Positions 16,412-23,224 of a stretch of 64,000 bases of DNA are shown here, in pieces. Numbering within the stretch: the stretch's first letter is position 1; every line of letters starts with the position of its first letter. Origin of the DNA: Methanoculleus thermophilus (GTDB lineage Archaea; Halobacteriota; Methanomicrobia; Methanomicrobiales; Methanoculleaceae). The position numbers were made by a program, and so were the translations under genes. The notes below the pieces were generated by a model. That model was not told the DNA's origin. It saw nothing but the letters and a program-made list of their open reading frames with translations, and searched no databases. Where the stretch lies: positions 124,001 to 188,000 of the forward strand of contig NZ_BCNX01000003.1 in the NCBI RefSeq assembly GCF_001571405.1, written 5' to 3'.

Positions 16412-16647
16412 CGTGCGGCCTCCTTGCGTTCGATGACCCGCATGAGAACGAAGGTCGAGATTGCCGTCACGGCGATGAAGGTCATGATAGCGAGCATCTC
16501 GTCGTAGGCGAGCATGATCAGGAGAAGCCCGAATGCGGGGATCTCAAGATTGATCAGCCTCGTAAGGTAGGTCTTCTCGCGCGGGAACCCGGCGGCGATC
16601 ACCCCGATGATGAGGATGATGCACCCGAGGATGAACTCAGGCGTCAC
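16408..16647 (-). CDS. ehaE: Energy-converting hydrogenase A subunit E
   Basis: The 79-residue protein has three hydrophobic segments with the conserved loop AAGFPREKTYLTRLINLEIP and the helix FGLLLIMLAYDEMLAIMTF, an MrpC/NuoK-like arrangement with an acidic residue in a helix. It is named from position and size within the eha series. Confidence 0.7.
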   Translation of the reverse strand: MTPEFILGCIILIIGVIAAGFPREKTYLTRLINLEIPAFGLLLIMLAYDEMLAIMTFIAVTAISTFVLMRVIERKEAAR

Positions 16648-16882
16648 GAATATCCCTCCTCATGAGCGGCAGGATGATGATGGTCGAGATGGGGATGATC
16701 AGGCTGACGACGATCGCGACGTCCAGGTAACCGCGGTCGACGACGAACGGGATGACGCCGCCGTAGATGATCCCGATTGAGATCAACTTTTTGAAGGGGT
16801 CCTGCTGGAGGTAGGTCCCAAGGGCGCCGATGAGCGCCACGGACGCGAAGAGGATGATGATGATCTCATCCACGCCGCTCAC
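16637..16882 (-). CDS. ehaD: Energy-converting hydrogenase A subunit D
   Basis: The 81-residue protein has three hydrophobic segments; LQQDPFKKLISIGIIYGGVI is the conserved loop between helix one and two, again NuoK/MrpC-like. It overlaps ehaC by 17 bases and ehaE by 11. The letter is assigned from gene order. Confidence 0.7.
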   Translation of the reverse strand: MSGVDEIIIILFASVALIGALGTYLQQDPFKKLISIGIIYGGVIPFVVDRGYLDVAIVVSLIIPISTIIILPLMRRDIRDA

Positions 16883-17108
16883 CCCCTGCGTACGTGCTTG
16901 CGATGGCGTTCGACTCGAGCGTCGACCCGACGAAGTAGGCCGCGGCCGCGACGAGGGCGAGCGGGTGGTCGATCAGCAGGACGAGCGTACCCGCGACGGC
17001 GAAGTTCATGACGTTCACGTAGAGAAACTTCCTGCCGGTGTTTTTCTCAAGCGTTGCCCGGATGACGGCAAAGAGCGCAATCGCGGCCACGACGTAGAGC
17101 GCTATCAT
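16866..17108 (-). CDS. ehaC: Energy-converting hydrogenase A subunit C
   Basis: The 80-residue protein has three predicted helices and the loop RATLEKNTGRKFLYVNVMNF between helix one and two. The C-terminal tail is polar (IASTYAGGERRG). It is assigned as EhaC from gene order and size. It overlaps ehaB by four bases. Confidence 0.65.
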   Translation of the reverse strand: MIALYVVAAIALFAVIRATLEKNTGRKFLYVNVMNFAVAGTLVLLIDHPLALVAAAAYFVGSTLESNAIASTYAGGERRG

Positions 17109-17596
17109 TGCCGGACCCTCCAGAGCCGCGTAAGGAGTCTGCTCGCGTGGACGTGCGAGAGCCCCTGGATGGTGAGGATGGCGATGACCATCCCGGCGAT
17201 GAAGTCCGTTGCGGCAAATCCGATCTGAGTGAAGCCATAGACGACTAACGTGGCGAGTACCGCCCCGGTGGTCCCGGCGTAACCGGGGTCATGGCAGATG
17301 CGGTTGCCGATATACACCATCAGGGCTGCGGCGAGCCCTCCGGGGATGCCGGCGACGTAGACGCCGCAGGCGGCGAGGAGGGTCCCTGCCGAGGCGTCGG
17401 GAGAGCAGACGATATTCCCCATCATGGTGCCGCCGGGAAGAGCGCCGCCGCCGGCCTCGATATCGCGCGCAATGGCCGACGCTCCGCTGACACCCCCCGC
17501 TTCTGGTAATTTGAAGAGAATATCGATAGTTACGAAGAGTATCCAGCTGATAGCGGCTGCAGCCAGGATGTGGAGGATCTCACCCAGCATTATCAC
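17105..17596 (-). CDS. ehaB: Energy-converting hydrogenase A subunit B, first gene of the operon
   Basis: The 163-residue membrane protein is rich in glycine and alanine. A central block (GGALPGGTMMGNIVCSPDAS) and DPGYAGTTGAVLATLVVYGF recall the hydrophobic MtrD/MtrE-like style. It is called EhaB because it precedes ehaC; no separate ehaA is seen upstream before the tRNA. The start is GTG 17596 or ATG 17590. A TATA-like element lies about 30 bases upstream, so the message is nearly leaderless. Confidence 0.6.
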   Translation of the reverse strand: MIMLGEILHILAAAAISWILFVTIDILFKLPEAGGVSGASAIARDIEAGGGALPGGTMMGNIVCSPDASAGTLLAACGVYVAGIPGGLAAALMVYIGNRICHDPGYAGTTGAVLATLVVYGFTQIGFAATDFIAGMVIAILTIQGLSHVHASRLLTRLWRVRQ

Positions 17597-17622
17597 TCAA
17601 CTACTGGAAAATACGGTCAATC

Positions 17623-17634
17623 TATTCAATAAAG
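17623..17634 (-). promoter_or_regulatory. Probable promoter of the Eha-Fwd operon
   Basis: On the minus strand this reads CTATTCAATAAAGG reversed as CCTTTATTGAATAG, an AT-rich TATA-like element 27-38 bases before GTG 17596. All downstream genes to 6559 overlap or nearly touch, so no other promoter is obvious. Confidence 0.45.
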
Positions 17635-17639
17635 GTTTT

Positions 17640-17917
17640 GTTGTTACCATTTCGGGCATGGTTTGGCCGGAATGCACCGGTGGAGCGCCCCAGGGGCGAT
17701 ACCCCCGGGTTACTTTTGTATATCATATAAGATATTCCAAAAACAATATAATTTTCCACGCGCGCATTCTTGGCCGTTGCGCTCCGTTGATGCCGGATAT
17801 CCAGGTGCCGGGGGTTCATGAGCGGCGGGCGCCGGGATGCCCGGGTTGCGGGGAGCCGGCGACCGCCCGGGCCGCCGGGGAACAAGTATAATGCTCCAGG
17901 CGGCGACATATATGCGA
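17640..17917. other. Intergenic region with AT-rich island before tRNA-Leu
   Basis: No gene is seen. Bases 17717-17757 form an unusually AT-rich island in a GC-rich setting and contain the dyad ATATC-ATATAA-GATAT; it could be an operator for the eha promoter nearby. AGTATAAT at 17885-17892 is a fitting TATA box about 30 bases before the tRNA. Confidence 0.4.
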
Positions 17918-18002
17918 GCGGGGGTTGCCGAGCCAGGTCAAAGGCGCTGGATTTAGGGTCCAGTCTCGCAGGAGTTCAAGGGTTCGAATCCCTTCCCCCG
18001 CA
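17918..18002 (+). tRNA. tRNA-Leu (anticodon TAG)
   Basis: The acceptor stem GCGGGGG 17918-17924 pairs with CCCCCGC 17995-18001, followed by discriminator A. The anticodon arm CTGGA-TTTAGGG-TCCAG shows anticodon TAG. A long variable arm and T arm GGGTTCGAATCCC complete a class II tRNA. CCA is not encoded. Confidence 0.95.
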
Positions 18003-18053
18003 TTCTTTCTGCACACCTCCGGTGGAGCGTGTCCCTGGTAAGGACAGGGTCGG

Positions 18054-18140
18054 TCATGCGTCGACCACTTCCACGATCGCGATCTCGCCCTCCGTGAGCC
18101 CGTAGACCATGCGGCCGTGGCGGGGTGAGATACAGCGCAA
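18054..18140 (-). pseudogene. Possible C-terminal remnant of a small toxin-like gene
   Basis: One minus-strand frame ending at TGA 18054-18056 reads SPRHGRMVYGLTEGEIAIVE followed by VVDA and stop. This resembles the last strands of RelE/ParE-like or related small toxins, but nothing upstream in frame gives a complete gene. It lies just downstream of the HepT/MNT pair. The evidence is a short stretch only. Confidence 0.25.
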
Positions 18141-18488
18141 CTAACGTCTGGTCTCGTTGAGAATCGACAGGATTTCCTGCTTGAGAATCGGAAGATCATC
18201 GCGCAGGGTCAGGAACACCGCTTCGTAGTCCACGCCGAAGTAATGGTGGACGATCTTATCCCGCATCCCCGCAGCCTCTCTCCAGGGGATCTCCGGGTGC
18301 TCGGCACATAATTCCGGCGATACCATCTTTGCCGCCTCACCAATGATGGTCAGCATGCGCTCGATCCCGGCGCGTTCCAGCCTGTGGTTCCGGAGATCCT
18401 CCGCCGATCCGATGCCCCCGGAGAACTCTTCGATGCTTATTATGGCATCAAGGATATGATGGAGATATGCGAGGTCCTCCGGCGTCAT
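18141..18488 (-). CDS. HepT-like ribonuclease toxin (DUF86/HEPN)
   Basis: This 115-residue helical protein has the HEPN catalytic motif R-x4-H-x-Y as RDKIVHHYF (Arg76, His81, Tyr83), followed by GVDYEAVFLTLRDDLP. HepT proteins cleave RNA unless neutralised by the partner nucleotidyltransferase, which AMPylates the motif tyrosine in characterised pairs. Its start lies 41 bases inside the partner gene. The pair is a type VII toxin-antitoxin module by gene content. Confidence 0.88.
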   Translation of the reverse strand: MTPEDLAYLHHILDAIISIEEFSGGIGSAEDLRNHRLERAGIERMLTIIGEAAKMVSPELCAEHPEIPWREAAGMRDKIVHHYFGVDYEAVFLTLRDDLPILKQEILSILNETRR

Positions 18489-18777
18489 AGATCACCACAG
18501 CATCACGGTAGATTGCATCGGCAAGGTACGGGCTCACGGCGTTCTCGGTGACGAGATCCACCTTCATGCCAAGAGCCCGGGCGAGTTCGTCCTCGATCCG
18601 GACAAGCGAAAAGAGGCTTTTTTTGCGGGCGAATCTGACCAGGATATCGATATCGCTCGCCGGATTGGCGGATCCCCGCGCATAGGAGCCGAAGACCGCG
18701 ATCCACTCGGCATCGTGTCTGGTGAGTATTGAGATGATAGTCTCGCGTGCCGCCCTGGTTAATGTGTGTCCTGTCAT
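18448..18777 (-). CDS. MNT-domain nucleotidyltransferase antitoxin (MntA-like)
   Basis: The 109-residue protein has the minimal nucleotidyltransferase signature GSYARGSANPASDIDILV with Gly30, Ser31 and metal-binding Asp42 and Asp44, and a third acidic position in MKVDLV. In studied pairs it transfers AMP to the HepT tyrosine. It precedes and overlaps hepT. No clear ribosome-binding site or TATA box is seen just upstream; the palindrome array at 19017-19230 is the nearest noticeable upstream element. Confidence 0.85.
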   Translation of the reverse strand: MTGHTLTRAARETIISILTRHDAEWIAVFGSYARGSANPASDIDILVRFARKKSLFSLVRIEDELARALGMKVDLVTENAVSPYLADAIYRDAVVIYDAGGPRISPSYP

Positions 18778-19016
18778 TGCGCCCGACCGTATCTACCGGG
18801 GTAGTATGACGCCCATCCGTATCAGTCTTTTGAGGGGCAACGCGGCTCCGGGGAGAGGAGGTGGCTGAACTCTCCTGAAGATGGGGGCAAAGGCTGGAAA
18901 GCAACGGTGACCCCGGCCTCTATGACGCGATGAAGCGGACGGCGCCGGAGGCGATCGGTCGCAGTACGCAATCGCTGAGGGGGCCGGTTGTGAATACCGG
19001 GTATCTGCAAACGGTT
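18778..19016. other. Non-coding stretch between MNT gene and palindrome array
   Basis: No supported gene is seen. A possible degenerate half-site, TTGTGAATAC, lies near 18988, just before the main array. Confidence 0.3.
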
Positions 19017-19230
19017 TTGTGTATATCAAAACCGATCCGATATACACAAAGTTCGTTGTGTATACCAGAGTATACACAAACCGTACCCCAGGGGTTATGG
19101 GTCACCCATGACCCACAACGGAATTTGTGGGTCACAAAACGCACTATATGACCCACAAAAAAACGTTGTGCGACACAAAATGGGGTTTCATGTCGCACAA
19201 AATCTCTTGTGCGACACCGGCGACGCACAA
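19017..19230. repeat. Three-block array of related palindromic half-sites
   Basis: Twelve half-sites in alternating orientation form three blocks. Block A: TTGTGTATA 19017, TATACACAA 19041, TTGTGTATA 19056, TATACACAA 19071. Block B: TGGGTCA (partial) 19098, TGACCCACAA 19109, TTGTGGGTCA 19125, TGACCCACAA 19149. Block C: TTGTGCGACA 19166, TGTCGCACAA 19191, TTGTGCGACA 19207, CGACGCACAA (degenerate) 19221. Each block has a perfect central dyad CACAA-N6-TTGTG, and only the outer four or five bases differ between blocks, always in matching pairs. It lies between the PAS gene stop and the MNT/HepT pair. Confidence 0.9.
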
Positions 19231-19267
19231 CGACCGGACCTAGGAGTCCCCGGGGAAGATATCCCAC

Positions 19268-21526
19268 TCACGCCAGGTCGTACCGCCGCAGGAACTCCCG
19301 GACCTGCCGCGACTCGATCCAGCCCCGGTCGAGCTCCGCGATGTAGCCGTTGATCCGGGCTACCTGCTCCCGGATCTTCCCCGTGGCCATCTCTTCATCG
19401 AGGAGTTCGCTCATCCCCAGGATCACCTGGAGCGGCTGGCGGATGTGGTCGCCGAGGATCGCGAACTGCTCGATGTTCCGCTCGATCTGCTCGAACGCAT
19501 GCTGCCGGAGCTGCTCGTTCTGTTTCCGCTCGGTGACGTCCCTGCCGACGACGTGCACCCCGATCACCGACCGGTCGCGGACGATCGGCGACTCGTTCAG
19601 TTCGAGAAAGGCCACCGACCCGTCTTTGCGGTAGAACTCGACCTCGAGCCCCTCAACAGGCTCGCCCCGGGCAATCTTCTTCCGCCCCTCCTCCCAGGCG
19701 GAGAGCGACGCAGGGACGATGAAGTCCCGGCACTTCCTGCCGAGGACCTCATCGGGCGTGTAACCAAGGATACGGGTCACCGCCGGGGAGATGTAGGCGA
19801 TCCCGCCCTCTTTGTAGCAGGTGTAGATCATATCGAAACTCTGCTGCATGATCTCCCGGAACTGCGACTCGCTCTTCTCAAGAGAGTCCCATGCCTGGAA
19901 CCGCTCAATCGTGCCGCCGAGCCGCCCGGCGACGATATCGAGCAGCGCCCGCTCTTCGGCGAGGAACGGCCCTTCGTCCCTCTCCGGCCTCTCGTGGAGG
20001 TAGCAGACCTCCACCATCCCGACCGTCTCCCCGAGGACGACGATAGGGGATGCCTGCCGCCAGGGCGTCTCCTCAAAGTGTTCCGTCGCGAACCGGCGCC
20101 CCTGCACCGTGATCCGCGCGACGGCATTCTCCGGGAACTCCCAGCCGGAGGGGAGGACCCGGACGACCTCACGGAAGATCTCATCGAGCGAAGACTTCGA
20201 ATGCCGCTCGATGATCCGGGATACCTCGTACAGGACCGAGAGTTCCTTCACCCGCTCGTTTAAGTCGTGTGTCCGCTTCCGCAGGGCGTCCTCCCCCCGC
20301 TTCTTCCCGGTGACGTCCCGCGCAACCGCCGCAACCCGGACGACGTTGCCCCGCTCGTCGGCGGCCGGGTAGAGGATGACATCGTAAAACCGCCCTTCCC
20401 ACGCATCCTCGAACCGTGCGGGCCGGCCCGACGCGACGACCTCCCCAAGACGCGCCACGTACACTGCCGCCTCATCCGGCGGGAAGAACTCGAATAGGCT
20501 CCGGCCGATGAGATCCTCCCGGCTCCGTGCAAACCGCCGTGTCGCCGTCTCGTTGACCTCGATGAGCCGGCCAGTCCTATCGAGGAGAATGATCATCTCG
20601 CTCGGGGCGTTCAGGAGCGCCCGGGCCGTCGCCTCGCTCTCCCGGAGTTCGTCCTCGGCACGCTTCCGGTCGGTGACGTCGTAGAGCTGCTCGACGATGA
20701 ACGCCACCTCGCCGTTCTCATCCAGGATCGGGCTTGAGCGGCACTCCAGGTACCGCCCGAATTCGGGCACGAACTTCTCCACGACCTCCCGCTTTCTGCT
20801 CACGACGGCATGGGCCGTCGCACAGACCGTGCAGGGCGCCGTCCTCCCGATGAGTTCGTAGCACTTCCGTCCCCTGACCTCCTCCGGTCTCATCCCGATC
20901 AGTTCGTAGCCGGTACGGTTATAGCGCAGGATCGTGTGGTCCGGCAGCTGGACGGCGACGATATCCCCGAGGCTCTCAAACAACCCCTCAAGCAGCCTGT
21001 TCATCTCTTCCACTCTGCGCCGTGTTCGCTCCTCCTCGGTGACGTCAAGCCAGGTGACGACGGCCCCGGATATCGTCCCTCCGGTCACGATGGGCGTGGC
21101 GGATACGGAGATGTAAATCTCCTCTGCTTGGCCGTCGTGAAGGATAAACCGAACATCAATCAGTTGTTCCCCTCCGATCGCCCGCCGGCCGGGAAGATCT
21201 TCCGGTCGAACAGGGTTTCCGTCGGGGTAGTAGAGCGCTGTGCCCCCCTCTCCTCTTCCTAGGAGTGCCCGGGCCACCCGGTCACCTTCACCGGAGCTCA
21301 CCACGATTGCTTTTCCGGCAGCATCGTAGACTATCCCCCGCCTTCCTATGGCGGCGAGGAGTGCGTTATGCTCGCGTTCTGCCCGGGCGGCAAGATCGCG
21401 GTTCTCGGCGAGCAGAGCCTCGATGCCTGCTTTTAGCCTCTCTTGCAGTTGACTGTTGGGCGTGGGAAGAGCATCTTGAATCAACTGCTGGAGTCTATCC
21501 AATGGCTCGTTGCGCAAGTTATCCAT
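19268..21526 (-). CDS. Multi-PAS sensor protein with DHp-like tail but no ATPase domain, copy 1
   Basis: This 752-residue soluble protein has no membrane helix. After a coiled N-terminus come about five PAS/GAF-type units, marked by TGGTISGAVVTWLDVTEEER, the MRPEEVRGRKCYELI unit with CTVCATAH, NGEVAFIVEQLYDVTDRKRA, a GAF-like segment (LYEVSRIIERHSKSSLDEIF), and a last PAS ending HVVGRDVTERK. The C-terminus (EQFAILGDHIRQPLQVILGM, His in the phosphoacceptor position) resembles a histidine-kinase DHp helix, yet the chain ends about 50 residues later with no HATPase motifs. Start ATG 21526 follows GGGAGATG; the frame is open 21 codons further. No response regulator is adjacent. Confidence 0.85.
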   Translation of the reverse strand: MDNLRNEPLDRLQQLIQDALPTPNSQLQERLKAGIEALLAENRDLAARAEREHNALLAAIGRRGIVYDAAGKAIVVSSGEGDRVARALLGRGEGGTALYYPDGNPVRPEDLPGRRAIGGEQLIDVRFILHDGQAEEIYISVSATPIVTGGTISGAVVTWLDVTEEERTRRRVEEMNRLLEGLFESLGDIVAVQLPDHTILRYNRTGYELIGMRPEEVRGRKCYELIGRTAPCTVCATAHAVVSRKREVVEKFVPEFGRYLECRSSPILDENGEVAFIVEQLYDVTDRKRAEDELRESEATARALLNAPSEMIILLDRTGRLIEVNETATRRFARSREDLIGRSLFEFFPPDEAAVYVARLGEVVASGRPARFEDAWEGRFYDVILYPAADERGNVVRVAAVARDVTGKKRGEDALRKRTHDLNERVKELSVLYEVSRIIERHSKSSLDEIFREVVRVLPSGWEFPENAVARITVQGRRFATEHFEETPWRQASPIVVLGETVGMVEVCYLHERPERDEGPFLAEERALLDIVAGRLGGTIERFQAWDSLEKSESQFREIMQQSFDMIYTCYKEGGIAYISPAVTRILGYTPDEVLGRKCRDFIVPASLSAWEEGRKKIARGEPVEGLEVEFYRKDGSVAFLELNESPIVRDRSVIGVHVVGRDVTERKQNEQLRQHAFEQIERNIEQFAILGDHIRQPLQVILGMSELLDEEMATGKIREQVARINGYIAELDRGWIESRQVREFLRRYDLA

Positions 21527-21929
21527 GTAACATCTCCCTTTCTGGCATTGCTCGGTCTTCTGCATCTCTTTGCTCGCTCTTGCGCTCACGCAATTGGTGT
21601 GGTGAGATTGGTCCGTACGGGCCCGGGGTGGATCGGGCGTCCGCTCCTCCGGTCAGCTTGCCGGGCAACCGGTGAACCATGGGCCGCTCTGAAGGCATAG
21701 TGAGATGGTGACCATCATCTGCAGGAACAGGTGAAATCAGTATCAATATATTTTTGATAGAATAAATTTAATTGAGCCAGAACTTATTGCTTTGACGCCG
21801 AACCTGGTTGCCGGATCTTTTCAGCTTCGAGTACCCACAAGCCCGACGATGACCGCGGATCTGACTGCAATAGATTACCGTGCGGGTATGCGCATGATAT
21901 ACGGCTGGAGATTTGCATCGGGCGCATGA
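21527..21929. other. Gene-free leader region of the PAS gene
   Basis: No supported gene. An AT-rich stretch at 21737-21775 may hold the promoter for the minus-strand PAS gene, which would imply a leader of about 200 bases. Confidence 0.3.
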
Positions 21930-22100
21930 ATGGGCCCTCATAAAAACTCTTCTCTTCCGCATCCTTCGGGATTACCGCAGGCAGCAAAGCGGCTCTCTGT
22001 CATCGTCATGTGGGCAGGGAGGCTGGAGATCGTGCCCGTCATCGCCCTGGTGGCCCGGGCGTCTCAATGGCTGTCCTGGGTCACTAACGCCGCTCTCCGG
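21930..22100 (+). pseudogene. Possible remnant of a TrkH potassium-transporter C-terminus
   Basis: In one plus-strand frame bases 21984-22060 read RLSVIVMWAGRLEIVPVIAL, which matches the very end of TrkH/KtrB-type potassium channels (helix ending GRLEI.PVLVL). Upstream and downstream the frame loses any TrkH likeness and no start signal is seen. It looks like a decayed tail of a lost gene; chance similarity is possible because the match is short. Confidence 0.4.
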
Positions 22101-22287
22101 GATGGCGCTGAAAGAATCTCGAAAGAGCGATTGGCGGCATTTACGGGGATGACGATGCGAACTCAAGAATATTGAGAGAAAATAATTCTCTTTGTCCTTC
22201 TGCGGCTGCAGGAAGCAGAGGGAGGCGCACAAAAAGGCACTATTATGGGCGATCGAGGAGATCGCCGGGGCGGGGCAGAGATGAGCC

Positions 22288-22746
22288 TTATGTCCGGTGC
22301 CCGAGTCTGGAGGCCACATAGAGCGCAATCAGAGAGATTGCCCCGATCACCTCAACACCTATCACGAACGCCATGAGCGGGACCTCGCCGGCTATCCGGA
22401 GAACTCCCGCTATCGGTCCGAGCTCGATAGGGGCCTCCCCGGAAGCCGGGGTCGGTTCGGCGAGCCAGTCGTAGAAGAGCGCCATCCCGACTACGAGCAT
22501 GATGGTTGCCATGAAGATGAAGATGAGCAGCCCCAGGATCTCGGTCTTCCGCAACGTCTTCCCCGCAACTCGCACCGAGGGTACCGCAGTACCTGAAGCG
22601 AAGGTCAGCAGGGCAATCCCTACGACGATGGCTGTACATCCGAGGAATGCCCCGGCAGGTGTCGGATTGCCGTACATTGCATAAGATCCAAGAACTAGAG
22701 CAACGATGATTCCAATGGCTGCAAAAGCAAGCCTGTTCTCATGCAC
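22288..22746 (-). CDS. Hypothetical four-helix membrane protein
   Basis: The 152-residue product has four clear hydrophobic segments: FAAIGIIVALVLGSYAMYG, GAFLGCTAIVVGIALLTFA, ILGLLIFIFMATIMLVVGMA and FVIGVEVIGAISLIALYVA. No family is recognised. The frame is open upstream to 22809, but GTG 22744-22746 is preferred because GGAG lies eight bases before it. It is a single gene with no obvious partner. The alternative is a longer protein of 173 residues. Confidence 0.65.
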   Translation of the reverse strand: MHENRLAFAAIGIIVALVLGSYAMYGNPTPAGAFLGCTAIVVGIALLTFASGTAVPSVRVAGKTLRKTEILGLLIFIFMATIMLVVGMALFYDWLAEPTPASGEAPIELGPIAGVLRIAGEVPLMAFVIGVEVIGAISLIALYVASRLGHRT

Positions 22747-23190
22747 ATCTCTCACTCCATCTCTCCTATCCGGGATTCGCGACCAAGAAGCCGCACTCGA
22801 CCACCCCATACTTCGGTGCTGAAGGCCCAGCAGACGCTGGATCTGGAGCCCTATCGATGGTTATCCCGACAGGGCAGCCTGGTAGTGCACCTCGAACGTT
22901 TGTAGCCAGCTGGCGGGGGGTCACGGAATCACCCGGTACATGCGCTCATCTCTTTTTGCCGATGTAGAATCGCTGGCATACCTATGCCGGATCATATTCT
23001 ACATGATTGAACATGATAGTACTCTACAGCAAGGATATATTTAAGCGTATGCACCCGCCGTCCGCTGCACCCGGCATACCGGGTTTCGAGCAAGCGGGAT
23101 ACGATCCGGGGTTTCCCGGTGCACAAAGAACGGTCCCTCTCAGATAGGATCCCTGCCATTAGAGGGACTTTGCAGAACGGACCATATACG
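22747..23190. other. Intergenic region with nested palindromes
   Basis: No gene is seen in this stretch. It holds the nested hairpin at 22962-23004, a TATA-like GATATATTTAAG at 23033-23044, a CCCGG-CATA-CCGGG hairpin near 23070, and a dyad GTCCCTCT/AGAGGGAC spanning about 23133-23168. Confidence 0.45.
22962..23004. repeat. Nested two-stem palindrome
   Basis: ATGTAGAAT 22962-22970 pairs with ATTCTACAT 22996-23004, and inside it GGCATA 22975-22980 pairs with TATGCC 22983-22988. The stems are nine and six base pairs, separated by four and seven unpaired bases. It could be a cruciform operator or an RNA hairpin with an internal loop. Confidence 0.6.
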
Positions 23191-23197
23191 CACCAAG

Positions 23198-23205
23198 ATA
23201 TTTAT
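23198..23205 (+). promoter_or_regulatory. TATA box for the PUA/PAPS-reductase-like gene
   Basis: ATATTTAT lies about 24 bases before ATG 23225 and 30 before the second ATG 23231, with no ribosome-binding site, so the message is probably leaderless; the spacing slightly favours 23231. Confidence 0.5.
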
Positions 23206-23224
23206 TCATTTCTCTCCAACGAAT

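Noticed and set aside
19017-19230. CRISPR array
   Set aside because: Half-sites are short, alternate in orientation, fall in three sequence classes and lack uniform spacers; there are no cas genes.
18920-19267. Long open frames on both strands across the palindrome array
   Set aside because: They owe their length to the repeats; the translations repeat themselves, have no start signal and resemble no protein.
21768-21962. 64-codon cysteine-containing minus-strand frame
   Set aside because: It recalls a zinc finger (CARC...C...C) but has no ribosome-binding site, a skewed composition and overlaps the TrkH remnant.
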